Positions 40,384 to 52,439 of a DNA stretch of 64,000 nucleotides are shown here, in pieces. A program made the translations under genes and the position numbers. Positions within the stretch are counted from its first letter, which is position 1; every line of letters starts with the position of its first letter. A model generated the notes under the pieces. That model made no database searches and was not told where the DNA came from. It saw only the letters and a list, made by a program, of their open reading frames with translations. This DNA is from Sphagnum compactum (Eukaryota > Bryophyta > Sphagnopsida > Sphagnales): the NCBI GenBank assembly GCA_965153455.1, contig OZ234493.1, forward strand, positions 15,304,213 through 15,368,212, in the 5' to 3' direction.

Positions 40384-43300
40384 CTAACAAAAGCTGCCTC
40401 TGCATGGCATACATATCTTGTTGAAGTTATCAGCAACCTCATATGTTCCTGTAACAAAGCCCATTGCTAGAATTGCAATTGCACTCTGCTGCACATATTT
40501 CACTCTTATGCTCAAAATCTCTTTTGTGTTCCCATGAGTTGATGTTGAACTGTCCAAGCCCTTTACATTTTCTTTGGCCCGCTGTGCTGCCTGCTGAATC
40601 TGACATTCATGTTCCTCAAAAAATTCCTCATAATCTACAGCAAACAGCCCCCCCCCTCCCAAAATACCATCCTCCCAGAATAAGCAGAATGGAGAGATCG
40701 TCCTGAATGATGAAACCTCTTCTTTTTCACTCTGCATCCTCCTGCAGAACATGAGCTGGATAAATTGCTTAACTAATCGACTGGAATCCACTTCAATCAG
40801 CAATCCTTCATCATATCCAAACAGAGCATGGGCAAACAACCTTGTCCAGTTCAATCAAGAGCCTCAGCAAGAAGCAAGGGTTAATTCATTGAAGGAATTA
40901 CCATAGGCTTTGAAAGGTGATTCGCATCCTTCTGATGGGAGTCAGCTCCATTATGGGCATCATCAGATATCATAGATGACGCTTGACCATGTGTACGAGT
41001 TGGCTCTTGATTGGAAGGCATCTCCTTCTTACTGTGCAAGTCCCGTCTTTCACTTCGCCTGTTGACCTTCCCATCATCATATTGAACACCCATATTTTTA
41101 GGTCCCGCACCACCTTGCTCTCTGTAGTGATTATCAACTGCCCCATTTTTAGCCACCACAAGAGGTGGGATGCTGGACTTATCAGCAGCATGTTGAGGAT
41201 AGGCCACTGGCGAAAAGTCAGTGACAGTCATCGAATTGGTAGTCCGTGACACTGCACGAGGTGGAGCCATACGTACATCCTGCTCTTTGTGCTTCTTACC
41301 CCATAAGTTGCCTGCAAGGCTTGCACCAAGTGCTGGCTGTGGTCCAGATTGGAATGAAATGGATGGCACACGGGTTTCCGGAACAGGTGATGTGCCTTTC
41401 ACCTCTGTCAATGGCTGTTTTGGTTGTGGACGCTGCATAGAAAATTGAACAGCTCCATGCTCATGGAGAGGTGGAAATTTCTCGCTCTTACTTTTCATAG
41501 CAGCTTGTGGGTTCATGCGTCGTTTCTGGATTGGACAAATTGCATAGTGAGTTCCAGACAGTACATTTACTGTTTGACAGCCAACTAGTCAACATTTATA
41601 TCAGCTCATTGCTAGAATAAAAATTCTGTCCTCCAGATATTTGCATTGCTTTCAAACAGTGATGTACAATTGTGCATTCAAAAGCTCTGTAATTCCACCA
41701 CTACAAGAGCTGAACAAAGATGCCCACCTCTAAAGACACAGCTAGTTCTGCATTGGCATCTGGGGCACCAACTGCACGGCTTGTGCGATCTCGGGCACCA
41801 GGTCGCTTTGAAGCATCAGAACCTCTCATGCGTCCCCCGCCTGCTCTTTGCCTGCAATAGAATGATAATTGATCTCCATTTACTTGCAGTTGCTCTTGGA
41901 TATCCAAACAAGGTTAAACTTAATTCACAGGACTTGTCCAGAAAAGCCCAACACTAAGGTCAGTACTTAATCCAACTGGTGCAACTGTCTGACCAGCGAT
42001 AGCCAAGGACATACTCGCCAACTGCATCACTGTTGCACACAACTACTTGTTAAGGTTTATGATACCTGCGAGCCTCATCATCCCGGATCTTGGCATCAAA
42101 CTCCTTACTAGGAGGATAGTGAGGTAAGCTTGATGGGTCACATGCAAGTGGCTCTGTCTTGAAAAACTGCCAATCCTTCCACCGAGCACATTAGTCCCAA
42201 GGCACACCCATAGATATTTCGGCATGCATCATACTCTCAAGAGACATCTAAGGTGGAATCAAAATCCATGGTGCTGTTTGAGACAGAAAAATACACTTAC
42301 ATCACTGCTTAAAGCTTCGGATGCACTGCCACGATCAGCTGGTTCAATGGCAAGGAGGGTATCCAGTAATGCTAAGGATGAAGTTGGAAACTCTTTAAAA
42401 TGATCCCTAATGCTCCGCTTGTAAGGTTGCTGAGGCTTGAAAATGGTTGCATGTGGCAATTTTGATTTTTTCCAATACTCTTCTGATGGGGAACCACATA
42501 GTTTGAATATCTTGTGCAACTGTTCCACCTGCCAGGAGAGACAGCCCTCTTTGACTCAATGGTATTCAGACCAAAGTAGGAGGAGCTGACAAGGCCCACA
42601 GACCATGATTGTAATACATATCTATGAGATTGCACAGAAAACTGCATAGTAGTGTACTTCAGTATCCTTGTATGAGTTCCAGCAAAACCAAAACTTATAT
42701 GACTAGAAATCAATGCATTCACAAAGTATTGGACCATCACCTTCACCATGCTTGACATACAGATCAAACATGTTGTGATTCCAAGTAGCATCCCCTTGCA
42801 CTAAATTCCCAAGCAAGCAATATGTCATTGCTGAAGCAATACTACTGCAAAGGGTTGAAGCAAACTTTCAATAACAAGAATCCAAGGTTATCTTTGTCAA
42901 ACCTCAGTGCGACCTGGCATAATGGGCTTTCCAGCTAGCAGCTCAGCCAAAATGCAACCTGTACTCCAAAGGTCCACCGCAACTCCATACTCTGTGGCAC
43001 CAAGGAGTAGCTCTGGAGGTCGATACCATAGTGTAACAACACGGCTTGTGAGTGGCTGTTTCTGGTTGGGATTAAAGAAAGTGGCAAGCCCAAAATCTGC
43101 AATCTTCAATATGCCATCGTTGTTCAAGAGCAGATTTGAGCCTTTGATGTCTCGATGGAGAACTCCATGCTGATGACAGTGATCCAAACCATCTAGTAGC
43201 TGTTGCAAATAGCATTTCACCTGTCAAGCCCATTGACAACATTTGCACCCAGCTAGTCCATGAGGACAGAAAAAGCCAGCAGCTCAGTCTGCACAACTCT

Positions 43301-44335
43301 TAGACCTTTCAATTCAGTTGGAAAAACAGGATTGCAGGAAAATGATGAAACAAAGCTATGGAAATGCAAGGTTAGCCAGCAGCTCCAAGTAGATAGATAC
43401 CTGAGCTTCTGTGAACACAATCCCAGGGCAAGCAGCAAGACCAGCGAGGTCATGTTCCATGTACTCAAATACGAGATAAAGACTGCATGACATTCGAGAG
43501 GTGACCAAACCCTCCAGCTTCACCACATTTGGATGATCCAATCGGCGCAGCACCTGAATTTCTCTAGCCATGAAGCGCACGCTTTCGGGTTCCAGGTTAT
43601 CGAAACGCACCTTCTTCAGAGCTACAATTCTTCCTGTCTCAAGATCTCGTGCCTTGTACACATTGCTGTATGTCCCTTGCCCAATCTGCACATTTGCAAA
43701 ACATGTTGGTGAAGACCTACCAACATAAGGGACATGTTCATTCATCGCTTTGAGGGCCATCATCATCATTCTCTTGGACTTGCTGAAGCCAAAGCTCTCT
43801 CCTCCCCCTTGAAAACCCCATTTTCCTCTAGCGAAAAACTCTTGGAAACCCATTTTTTCTCTAGAGCAAACTTACTTACTTTGTCAAGTTTCTCAAAGGA
43901 TGCGGCATGTCGAGGGATCCAGCCCTTGATAGCATCCCCGGCAACAGCAGATAGCCACGCAGGCCAACCTGCAGCGACTTGTTCGCCGCCCTCTAGATTG
44001 TTGCGGGGGACGTTACTGGATCTGTTGTGACGAGCTTCTCCTTGCTCTCTCCTCTCTCTTCTCCTCTCCCGTGCTTCCTCCAACACCGCATGCGAGGTGC
44101 CATTGATGCTGTTGTGCTTACTCCTGACTTTCACCACTCGACCTTTCTCTTTCTCTAATACAACAACAACCGGCTCCAGTTGCTGCTGCTGCTTCTTCTT
44201 CCCCACTGCGGAGGCGGCAGCTGCCGCAGTGGAGACAACGACAGCAGCTGGTGGAGCTACAGTGTTGTTCTTCTCCTTGGGGCTTTTCAAGTCCTCTTTC
44301 TTCGACACCTTCTGCTTCCCAAAAGCACAGCCCAT
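40384..44335 (-). CDS. CDK-like Ser/Thr protein kinase with N-myristoylation signal (IBS1/CRK-type plant family)
   Basis: Exons (minus strand): 44,335-43,880; 43,685-43,401; 43,220-42,903; 42,528-42,301; 42,166-42,066; 41,851-41,728; 41,525-40,902; probable last exon 40,731-40,384. All introns are GT/AG with matching phase, giving about 827 residues. If the last intron is retained, the frame stops at 40,881 (718 residues). MGCAFGK at the N terminus predicts myristoylation at Gly2 and acylation at Cys3, hence membrane attachment. A low-complexity Ala/Gln/Arg stretch follows, then AGWPAWLSAVAGDAIKGWIP, a family hallmark. Kinase domain: glycine loop IGQGTYSNVYKA; VALKKV; FMAREIQVLRRLDHPNVV in place of PSTAIRE; HRDIKGSNLL; DFGLA; TLWYRPPELLLGATEYG. 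After it come EFDAKIRDDEARR and ELAVSLEKRR, also family motifs. The last exon carries EEFFEEHECQIQQAAQRAK, matching the usual C-terminal helix. Catalytic residues are present, so it should be active. Substrates are unknown. Confidence 0.93.
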
Positions 44336-45130
44336 GGCTGTGCTTCTTCAAGGAACCCTCTCCCTCTCCAACAGGAGCTTGGATGAACTCCACAAAACAA
44401 AACTCCCGTCAGAATGAACTACAATACTACCACTAGTACTGCTGCCTCTGCTTCTTGCTTCTCTTCCTCTCCATTGCCATTGCCCTGAGCCCCTCTCTCT
44501 TCACTGCAAAACACAAGAAGACAAAGAAACAACAACACTTCCTGCAAAACACATGGGCTGCACGCTAGCAACAACACAAAGTTCCTAAATACCCCTACTA
44601 CAATAGACAACGGAAACAGACAAGCTCTGACTCTAGCTCCATACTACTAGCTGCTGTTGCTCTTGTTGTTCGGTTTTGGCATTCATTCCTCAAGCAACAA
44701 AAAACAAAGGAAACACACTCGGATGGAAACACATTGTGCTGCTGCTGCAACACACAACCTCACAATCCTGCAATGCTGCTGCTGCACAGGTACTATTACT
44801 GTCAATGCTGCAGCAGAAGGAGGAGGAGGAGAAGAAGAAGAAGAAGAAGCTCAAATCGAGCTGCTGCTGCTGCATGGCTGCTGCAACAAACCCAAGAAGA
44901 GTATAATACAAAAAACTAGCACCAGGAGGGAAAGAAAGAAAGGGGGAAAAAAAAAGAAAAAAAAGAAGAACACAACAATAACAACAGAAACAACAGCAAC
45001 AAAAAAAATCACATGCACTGCAAAATGCAGCAACAAAAAATGGAGTGGTTTGCAATAAAGAGAGAGCAAAACTGCTACGGTCTCTTTGGAAGAAGAATAA
45101 ATGGTGGCCAGCAACGGCAACAAACGGATT
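44336..45130 (-). promoter_or_regulatory. Low-complexity 5' leader/proximal promoter of kinase gene
   Basis: On the minus strand this is CT-rich and CTG/CTT-trinucleotide-rich (44,640-45,010), which leaves open frames on all strands. Minus-strand upstream ATG frames exist (for example starting at 45,135 and 45,055) and could act as upstream ORFs if the transcript begins above them. The transcription start is unknown. Confidence 0.45.
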
Positions 45131-45161
45131 CGCAATCTACGTCAAGTAGAAGAAGGATCCC

Positions 45162-45295
45162 TAGGGTTTCGCCACAGATTTGGGCCCTGGTCAGGACAAG
45201 ACACAAGACCCGCCCGCCCCCTTCCCTTCCCTTCGGGTCCCTCCCCGACAAGTCAGAGAGAGAGGAAGAGAGAGATTCCGCCTGTCCTAGGGTTT
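45162..45295 (-). promoter_or_regulatory. Two telobox motifs upstream of kinase gene
   Basis: AAACCCTA occurs on the minus strand at 45,162-45,169 and 45,288-45,295, in a G+C-rich stretch with CT/GA runs. Teloboxes are known in plant promoters of growth and translation genes. Their role here is inferred from position only. Confidence 0.35.
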
Positions 45296-45354
45296 GTTTT
45301 CCTGCCCAATTTTGAAGAGGACTTTTTTTTCCTCAGGCGGTGGTATAAAATTTT

Positions 45355-45422
45355 CCGGCACTGCAAGGTTTTTTTTTCGGGCACTGCTAGAATTTTTTCT
45401 CGGGCACTGCAAGTTCTTTCTA
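45355..45422. repeat. 22-bp tandem repeat, three units
   Basis: Three units begin CSGGCACTGC(A/T)AG and end in T runs, at about 45,355, 45,378 and 45,401. Confidence 0.75.
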
Positions 45423-45439
45423 CGACTTATGGAATGGTC

Positions 45440-46075
45440 AATAATCCCCTGCCCATTATTATGTTGGGTAATGCATCAAAGCAATCCCTCTTAGGGCAAT
45501 CTAGGCAATTTCACACCCAACATAAGTGATTTGAGGGAGTGTGTGTCTGGCTAACATTGCAGCATGATCTTGGATGAGAGCTCCCTCGTTATAACATCAC
45601 ATATCTTGTTGCCTTATGACATTTTCATATACCTATCTCTAATTCCTTTTTGCATGTTCCTACTTGCTTGTTGGCTGAACCTCATAACTCATGGTCCTGT
45701 GTGCATCCCATAAGCTCAACGAAGCGCTCCCATACAACTGGTTATGTCTTGTAACCAGTTGGTCAGCCCCTGCCCATTATGTTGGATAATGCATTAAGTG
45801 ATCATGTTAAGACAAGATAGGCGACGCACCCAACAGAACTAATTATAAGGACTGTCTCACTAACATGGCAATGTGGTATCGGGCGAGAACTCACCTATTA
45901 CATCATCTACTTGTCATCTCATGACATTTTCATAAATCCCTAATTCTTTTTTGCACATTCTGTGGTTGATGGTTGGTTGAACCTCATAACTCACACTCAT
46001 ATGTGTCCCATAACCCGTAAGCTCGATGCTCCCATCGAGTTGGTTAGGTCTTGTAACTAATGTGCTCTTGCCAGT
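45440..46075. repeat. Diverged tandem duplication, about 305-320 bp
   Basis: CTGCCCATTAT recurs at 45,449 and 45,770, and ATGACATTTTCATA at 45,616 and 45,921. TGAACCTCATAACTCA and the following CCCATAA...AAGCTC block also recur. The two units have many differences and small indels. No coding sequence; class unknown. Confidence 0.75.
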
Positions 46076-46444
46076 TACCTGGTCCATACATAATGAGCAA
46101 GGGTTAAGGCCATTCCATCACATGAAGGTCTGGGGTGGCACATTGTATGATTAAAAAAACTAAAATTAAATCTTTGTTCGGCAAAGGTTTTGGTCATTAT
46201 TATGAGTGTATGTATGATCATCTGGCTTTGGAAGATTATGTCATAGAATGTGGTTTAAAAAAAATGACAGAATTTGCCACCCCAGACCTTAGTGCAATTT
46301 AATTCACCTGGCATCTATCTGTTTCTTAGAAAACACTCTATTTAATGGGTCATTCCCTATGGACCTTTTTCTGCCTCTTTTTAGTTCCCTTGCAAGGCAA
46401 AATGCAGGGTGTAGTGCAGGGTATTATTATTATTGTTATTGTTT

Positions 46445-46600
46445 CATTTTTGTAATGTAGCTGAAGTGGCGATTGCACATGAAATGATTGAGCCAGATTT
46501 GGCTACATACTAGATATGAAAGTAGAAAAAAACCAGAATCCTTCTATGTTCTTGGCTACCTACTGGAACTTATCACAAAAATCTGGTGCATTTGGGTCAT
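46445..46600 (-). repeat. Dispersed repeat R1, copy
   Basis: TTTTGTAATGTAGCTGAAGT, then CCAGATTTGGCTACATAC and GATATGAAAGTAG, then TTCTATGTTCTTGGCTACC. The order and orientation match the copy at 2,990-3,180, and the reverse complement matches those near 20.2, 24.0 and 27.0 kb. Confidence 0.5.
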
Positions 46601-46702
46601 TTTTTCCAAGGAAAATCCTTTGAAGAGGTTGAAAACATATTTTTCAGGTCAAAATTCGGTGAATTTTCGCCCCCCAAAAAAACACTTTTGTTGTTTGTTT
46701 GT

Positions 46703-46726
46703 GGGGGGGGGGGGGGGAGGGGGGGG
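46703..46726 (+). repeat. G-tract (G15-A-G8)
   Basis: Almost uninterrupted poly-G. Capable of quadruplex formation, and a likely site of sequencing or assembly length error. Confidence 0.9.
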
Positions 46727-46783
46727 TTCTAGCAGACCTAATCTGGGCAGGTGGCAAGATCTATTTAGTGTCTAGAGACCATT

Positions 46784-47190
46784 CTGCAAAATTCACACGA
46801 CCATTCTGCAAATCCACATGAACATTATGCAAATCCACAATTGAAAATCATTATGCAATGGACTGTGCTGGGTACAGGTCATTATGCCCATTTTGCTGCC
46901 CATTCGGCAATTTGGGCTTTGCCCAGATTCCTTGCAAGCACCTCACCAAGTACAATCCCCTGTACCCCCCACACTCTCCATAACATATAATGGGTCTGCA
47001 AATTTGGAAGGTTGGCATTTTACTGTTTTTATGAAATTAAATAAAATTATTTACACATTTACCTGATGGAATCATGGATCTGCAAATCTTGGAAAATTGG
47101 CATTTTTTTTGGTTTTCTTAAATCTCTTTTTTGTTTCTAAAAATCCACATTACTAGACACATGTAGGCTACAAATCTGTAAGGGTTGGAA
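46784..47190. repeat. Short degenerate repeats around CTGCAAAT
   Basis: CCATTCTGCAAA(AT) followed by CCACA or TTCACA recurs about three times at 46,789-46,845. Then TCTGCAAATYTGGAA followed by TTGGCATTTT occurs near 46,994 and 47,079, with a weaker third version near 47,174. Confidence 0.5.
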
Positions 47191-47379
47191 TTTTTTCCAT
47201 TTGTTTTCTTAATTCCTGTCTGTTACAAAAACCACACTACAAAACCAAATTTGATGATTGATTTGCTGATGGATGCCTCATCGAAAATGAGCTTCTAAAC
47301 AAGATGATTTACTCCTTTTTTCTGTTGGGACCCAAGCAAGTTTAGTGTAAGGTAAAGCTCAAGGGTAGGGTTCTCATCA

Positions 47380-47465
47380 TGTTCACAATGAGTTCTCATC
47401 ACGTTCCCAATTTGTTCCTCATGTTTTTGCTATGTTCCCCAACACATTCCCAATAGCACCTCTTT
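47380..47465. repeat. GTTCCCAA minisatellite, relative of the 2.65-kb array
   Basis: Repeats of GTTCTCATCA(T/C)GTTC and GTTCCCAACACATTCCCAAT. In reverse complement they resemble the GGGAACA units at 2,650-2,740. Confidence 0.55.
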
Positions 47466-47659
47466 TTAATCCCGTATGTTTTGGCAAATGTTGTCCTCCT
47501 CTCACCTGTAAGGGGGGGTATTCTCAAAATAAGCAGTCTAGCACAAGGCAGTAGCCAAGTCTGGCCCCTTATTTTGGGAACGACCCCCCAAACCTGTGGG
47601 CCAGACCCACAATAAACCACAAGGTAGCTTAAACATACATATATATCAGGGGGTGGGAG

Positions 47660-47720
47660 GGATCTTATGCCTACTACTATTGGGAGTGGGAAGGATCTTA
47701 TGCCTAGTAGCATAAGATCC
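47660..47720. repeat. GGATCTTATGC repeat with perfect hairpin
   Basis: GGATCTTATGC occurs at 47,660-47,670 and 47,693-47,703. The second copy is followed by CTAGTA and then GCATAAGATCC (47,710-47,720), a perfect 11-bp stem with a 6-nt loop. Confidence 0.85.
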
Positions 47721-50700
47721 ATACAATTGAGCTTTAGGACCAATACAATTGATGCTGCATGCCCATGAGCTTTCATAGAAGGTGATTTACTCTCTTTTTG
47801 TCAGGACCAAAGCAAGTTTAGGACCATGACAATGATGCCGTCGTCCAAGAGCATCTCCACTCAATGCATGAAAATGGCCTCCATACATGCACCATATATT
47901 TGGGATGCAAATTAGTGTGTAACACGGTTTGGGGCCTGTAAACATGCCCCCAATAGGGTGGTCTTCAAGTAGGGCCACCATAAACAATTGGAAAAATGCA
48001 TTAACAAACACATCCCCTCCTAATCAGCAAACACTTTACACCCTATAAATGAACTATGTGTATTTGACAAATGGACAACATCTGACCCGTTATTTAGATA
48101 CGGCAAAAATTACCTCAATTATTTAATGTCAAAGTGTTCATCATACACCAATGGCCTAGATAGGTTCAAAGAAAAAAAAACTCTCGCCAATCTATAGTGA
48201 TGGGGGCTCTACAATTTGTTTAAAGCTAAAATTTTAAACGACAATTTGTGCCACTATTGCTAGGGTTCAAGGTTTTGGTGTGGTGTTCCCACCCTTGCAT
48301 TCAACGACAACTTCCCTTCTCCCCTCTTGGTCTTCATGCTCCTAGTTTGTGGTGCAACTGTTTGTGCTTCTCGTTCATTGCAAATGATGGTGCTATATGG
48401 TCATTGTTCATGATTATTTTCTTTTTTTCATTATCTATTATAAGTTTCCTCCCCCATTTCTTGTGTTTGTGGTCATGTTTTCAATTGTTGTTTCATACCT
48501 TTCCACCCTTTACTTATTTATTTAATGTTTTTTTGTGCCTTTTGAGTTGTTCACATAACTAGATTAAGGGAATCAACCATTTGTTTAGCTTTTGTTTATC
48601 TTTTTTTTGGTAAATTTTGATTTTCTTTTTCTTTTTTTGTCATGGTTTTTATTGTTGTAGAATATCCAAGTATTTATTAAATGTTATAATGTGTGATCAA
48701 TTGTAATCTACTAATGGTTATTTGCATCATGTTTTCCTTGGCCACAAATGCGGCAAGGTTGACAAGTTTACAAACACAAACCTTCTTAAATCTGTTGTTA
48801 TTTCATTGTCGTCTTCTACTAGTCATGTTTCTTTTTAACACCGAGGTTATTGGGCATATCCATGTAATATTTTAGTTAGGGTTGTTCTCGGTCATCAACA
48901 TCATCTCTTATTTCAACATTTTTTATTGTGCCTATTATGTTCAACAACTATGTGGTAATTCCATGTTGCCCCCATTGTTATCATAATCAACTATTTCATT
49001 TTAATGATAATTATTTTCATTTGAGATGTTATTAGATGCTAATGTTATATTTCATTGGGTCTAGTTTTCATCCATGACATTATGATTACTTGTGACTGAA
49101 TTGTTATAACTTAAACTTTGATTTAATGTCTTGTTTGATTTATTCCAAACTTTGTTTATTCACCCAATCGAGGCTAACATCATTCTTACATTTTGTTCAC
49201 CAAACTTCGAATATCCATGCATATAGTGCATGGGATCAATTGTTGAACGGAGGTGTAATCATCCTCTCCAATTGGTTCAGCAAATTAACACTAAATCAAG
49301 GGAGTTATACAAGAATAGTGAGAAATTAACTTAGCATTGTTTTTCAATGAGAATTGGGTTTTATAAAGATTGTGCATCCATTAACAAAATGATATATTAT
49401 TCCTAGTTTTCAAGTTTTTGCATGATGTAAAAATTGCATGCACAACAAGCGCTTCCAATTATTTTCCACATCTATGTCGTTCCAAGAGCAACTTACAAAC
49501 ATTTAGCTCGAAAGTTGCTTCAAATTATACAGTGTTAGAAATCAAGCTTCACACTTTTCCTTTTGTTCCATGTGTGAACAAAAACATCTATATCATATCA
49601 AACATGAACTCAACAATAATTTTTGTAGTGGGTTTTGGTAATTGTTTAGCCCAAAATATTTCCATTTGATTGGATTGGATTCCTTGTCCATAAGAACAAA
49701 AGTGCTACATTGTGGATAAAACAACAAAGCAAAGTGGATGTTTTTAAGGTGCATATTTTAACAAAAGTTTTGCTGGAAGGATTTGAGATTGTTGCAGCAA
49801 GGGTTGAACCACCACTCAGTAAGCTCTCATTTTCCTTGCCTAAAACCAGAACCTTTAAACAAAAATGTTCACATTGAATCCTATAATAACATCATGAAAT
49901 TGATTGACCTGCATTAGTCACCAAGTTTCTTCTATCACAAAGATTAGCAGAAATGGGAAAAAAAAAACACTTAACTTTGATGTTGGAACTACTTTCATAG
50001 AACTTAAGAAAGGGAGAACAGCCAAGAAACCCACTATAATGAGGAATGGAAAAAAAAGGAGAGGAAAACAACAAAAGAAAAAAAATTTGAAAAATGGAAT
50101 GACAAGTACCAAAAAGTTCAAAGTCACCAAGCATGTTCATTGAAGCTTAACACTGATGTCCAGCTATGTCAAAATCTTGCAAGATGCATGACTTTTCAAT
50201 ACTATTTGCTAGGCCATTATAATGGTTGGAGGACTAGATAAGAAAATATAAACTCATCTTCAACATTCTTTGAAATGCATTTTCTGAAATAACAGAGTGA
50301 TCTTGAACTCTAGTGCGGATGTTACACAAAATATGTCAAGAATAGTGGTGAAGTCAAACATGGTGATGGTCATCATAAATCTATAAATCTATAAATTTGG
50401 ACATACAAGTTGAAGTAGAAAGCTTGAATCGTTGAAATGTAACAATAGAGGAGATATTGCCCAAAAATGTGTTTTCACAAAAAGTTCATCACCAAAACAT
50501 ATAGTAGCAGACATGAAAAATGCATTCATATGTGTTTGCACATAAAGCTTAGCTCCAAAACACAATAATTGATAGAAAAGGTGCATCCAAATTTCAACCT
50601 CGATTTGCAATTCCGAGACTTTGCCTGAAAGTTTGTTGAATACAATAGAATGAAAATCAGATTTGAAATTACAAGAGAAGGGAGAGGAGTAAGCAAAAGA

Positions 50701-52095
50701 ATATTAAATGGTGAAGCTTGGTGAGGTTGTGAAGACAATGGAAGTCTGTCCATTTACAAATGTCCTCCCACCCATGAAATTGGAAAAAGCATCAAAGGCA
50801 AAATTTGACTCTAAAAACAAAGATCTTGATGAGCTAACAACTCACAAAAGGACTTGAAATCAAAAGAGGAAGCAAAAAGTCAAAAAAAAAAAACTACATC
50901 TGACACTATAATAGCATAGACAAAAGAAAACTAATTGAAAAGAAACCCTAGGAATAGATGGGCTTATATTGGACCCTCCAATGGGGATCGTAGTGACAAC
51001 AACTCTCATTCCGAATGGCAATGGTGGTGGATCTTATTAGGGTTTTAAGAAGTTAGGTTTAGGTTAACCCACCCATCCTCCATTCATCATCCATTTCAGA
51101 TGACAATAAATTGTTTACCTAACATCATGCATGCATCCAAATTTCATCCATCTGTTCACAATGAGGATGTAAATGTTTTGATATTGTACTAGACATCATC
51201 CATCCATCCAATTTCATTCATCCATCCATGGTGACAACATAACAAATGTTAGTAATTTGTGACAACATAATGTATGAAACAACAACTAACTAGTTCTTAT
51301 TATAAAAGAGAAAGATCATTCATCATCATATGGATGGATCCAGGAAGTGTTGAAACTTCCATGACAATATCTTGGTAGACTATTGTAAACCATGAAATAA
51401 TACTTTTTTAAAAATATGAAGAATGGATGGATGGAAATGTTGAAACTTTCATAATTACAACAAGTTAATTTATAAATAAATCACTACTTGTATATGATAA
51501 TATCTTGGTAGAATGTTGTAAATCATGAAATAACATTTTTTTTAAATATGTATAAATTTTTGACTTTTTAAAAAAAATTATTCATTTTGTCAATGTCAAA
51601 ATTAACATTGCTTACTACATTAGTGATATTTAATTAGATATTATCATTATTGATTGCAAATTTAGTAACAACATTGCAAAACTTGAAAAAAAAACAAATA
51701 TCAATTTGAGTTTATATACATATATATTGCATAATATACACAACTTTTCTACAATTCTTGGTGTGATACTGAGGTTATTTTGAAGTTAATTTGTTGTAAC
51801 ATACACACACACACACATATATATAACATCTAGAATCCAACCATGGAACAACTGAAGAATCAATTAGAGGTTCTTTTTTCCTTAATATAGGTTTGATTAT
51901 TATATTGAACAACTTGAATCTCATGGGAGGGAAAAAACCAATAATTTATTAAGAATTAATATTCTTGTCCTCTAATATTATAATCATTTGTGTTTTTTTC
52001 ACAATTAATTACTATTGTGTATAGATTGCAATACAAGTTTGAAAGAGTTAGTTGGTTAACTTGAATATTCGAGAATCACATGCATGTATTTTTTT
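47721..52095. other. Intergenic DNA, no gene recognised
   Basis: AT-rich with T runs (48.4-48.7 kb), A-rich DNA (49.9-50.1 kb), CATC-rich DNA (51.07-51.35 kb) and an (AC)n/(TA)n stretch near 51,800-51,826. Neither the missing integrase nor a second LTR of the Gypsy element to the right is visible here. Confidence 0.5.
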
Positions 52096-52111
52096 ATGCT
52101 GTTTCAAAAGC

Positions 52112-52432
52112 CTAGCTTGAAATGGTTACATCATTCAGCCACTCAGACCTTATATAAAACAAACTTGCATTTGTGGTTTGATTAAGCACACTTGTTGGTT
52201 TTGTACTATCTAGTAATCTTGACAATGCATACATGGATTTTGCAACTACATGAGTTCTGCCTGGCTTATACATTACTGTGAAATCATATTCAAAGAACAA
52301 TAATAACCATCTAGCTGTTCTCCCTAAAACTTGTGGTTTGTTGACCAAATAGACCAATGCCATATGATCTACATAAAAGACAAACTTATTGCCCAACAAA
52401 TAATGTTTGAACTTGTGCAAAGAAAAAACCAT
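52112..52432 (-). pseudogene. Gypsy A RNase H domain, C-terminal half
   Basis: Translation reads SLHKFKHYLLGNKFVFYVDH, then MALVYLVNKPQ and ARWLLLFFEYDFTVMYKPG, the typical Gypsy RNase H core. VDHMAL carries the conserved Asp. The usual VADALSRL end is altered (VAKSMYALSRL). It continues 5' into frameshifted sequence joining the reverse transcriptase. Confidence 0.88.
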
Positions 52433-52439
52433 TACTAAA

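Noticed and set aside
44657-45135. Several long frames on both strands (94-133 codons)
   Set aside because: They arise from CAG/CTT trinucleotide-rich low-complexity sequence in the kinase leader. At most they are upstream ORFs, not genes.
45101-45529. 142-codon plus-strand frame
   Set aside because: Overlaps the kinase promoter side and the 22-bp tandem repeat; low-complexity and no family resemblance.
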